Origin: an uncultured Cellvibrionales bacterium
GTDB taxonomy: Bacteria > Pseudomonadota > Gammaproteobacteria > Pseudomonadales > Cellvibrionaceae
Length of the DNA stretch: 38,181 bases
Reading direction: 5' to 3'
Assembly (NCBI GenBank): GCA_913020395.1
Contig: CAJWCA010000004.1
Span: forward strand, 1-38,181
The translations under genes and the position numbers were made by a program. Of this stretch, positions 37,941 to 38,181 are shown piece by piece (position 1 is the stretch's first letter; each line of letters starts with the position of its first letter). The notes below the pieces were generated by a model. That model was not told the DNA's origin, did no database searches, and saw only the letters and a program-made list of their open reading frames with translations.

Positions 37941-38181
37941 ATGTTTTCAAGTTACATAAAACTGGCAATTCGAAACCTGCAAAAAAACAGGCTCTATGCC
38001 GCGATTAATGTATTTGGCCTGGCTATTGGCCTGACGGTCTACCTGATGGGGAACATACTGGGTAGTTATGAAAATAATCACGACAGCATGTTTAAGAACC
38101 GCGACCGAACCTACACGGTGGGCGCAGAGTTTAGCCCTGATGCCAACATCGGAGTATCGGGCACCGACGGCGTTCAAAGTG
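37941..38181 (+). CDS. FtsX/MacB-type ABC transporter permease, truncated by window end
   Basis: Not in the ORF track because it runs off the edge: MFSSYIKLAIRNLQKNRLYAAINVFGLAIGLTVYLMGNILGSYENNHD...; AAAGGAGG RBS upstream. Confidence 0.85.
   Translation, partial: MFSSYIKLAIRNLQKNRLYAAINVFGLAIGLTVYLMGNILGSYENNHDSMFKNRDRTYTVGAEFSPDANIGVSGTDGVQS

Noticed and set aside
1-38181. CRISPR arrays, tRNA/rRNA genes, insertion sequences, phage or toxin-antitoxin modules
   Set aside because: None visible: no regularly spaced identical repeats, no cloverleaf-like T-loop context, no transposase, integrase or phage structural motifs in the ORFs.

Overview
A 38.2 kb bacterial chromosomal segment, probably from a marine-type gammaproteobacterium (inferred only from gene content and style). 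It is densely coding, with about 33 credible protein genes and no tRNA, rRNA, CRISPR array or transposase that I can see. Main modules, left to right: (1) a minus-strand thiol/PLP operon (DsrE-like protein, group II PLP decarboxylase, and a cysteine synthase fused to a C-terminal glutaredoxin) divergent from a winged-helix/TPR regulator; (2) a YcaQ/AlkX-like winged-helix protein; (3) ArsR regulator and sterol-desaturase-family hydroxylase, divergent from a CHASE2-adenylate cyclase/SH3/M48 protease cluster; (4) a GAF/HD-GYP-like protein with a large insertion and a small upstream ORF; (5) a GH1 beta-glucosidase/GPH symporter/LacI/polysaccharide deacetylase operon with two LacI-type operators, one a perfect 22-bp palindrome; (6) a TonB-dependent receptor/DUF885 pair; (7) second-messenger proteins, including a REC-EAL protein with Glu at the phosphoacceptor position and a TPR-GGDEF protein with a degenerate CGGEF motif but an intact RxxD I-site; (8) a sigma-54 two-component system divergent from an MFP/ABC/FtsX efflux operon, with three phased 18-bp repeats and a -24/-12 promoter between them. 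The strongest candidates for something under-described are the CysK-Grx fusion operon and the sigma-54/triple-UAS efflux module. All assignments come from reading motifs by eye; no database searches were run.
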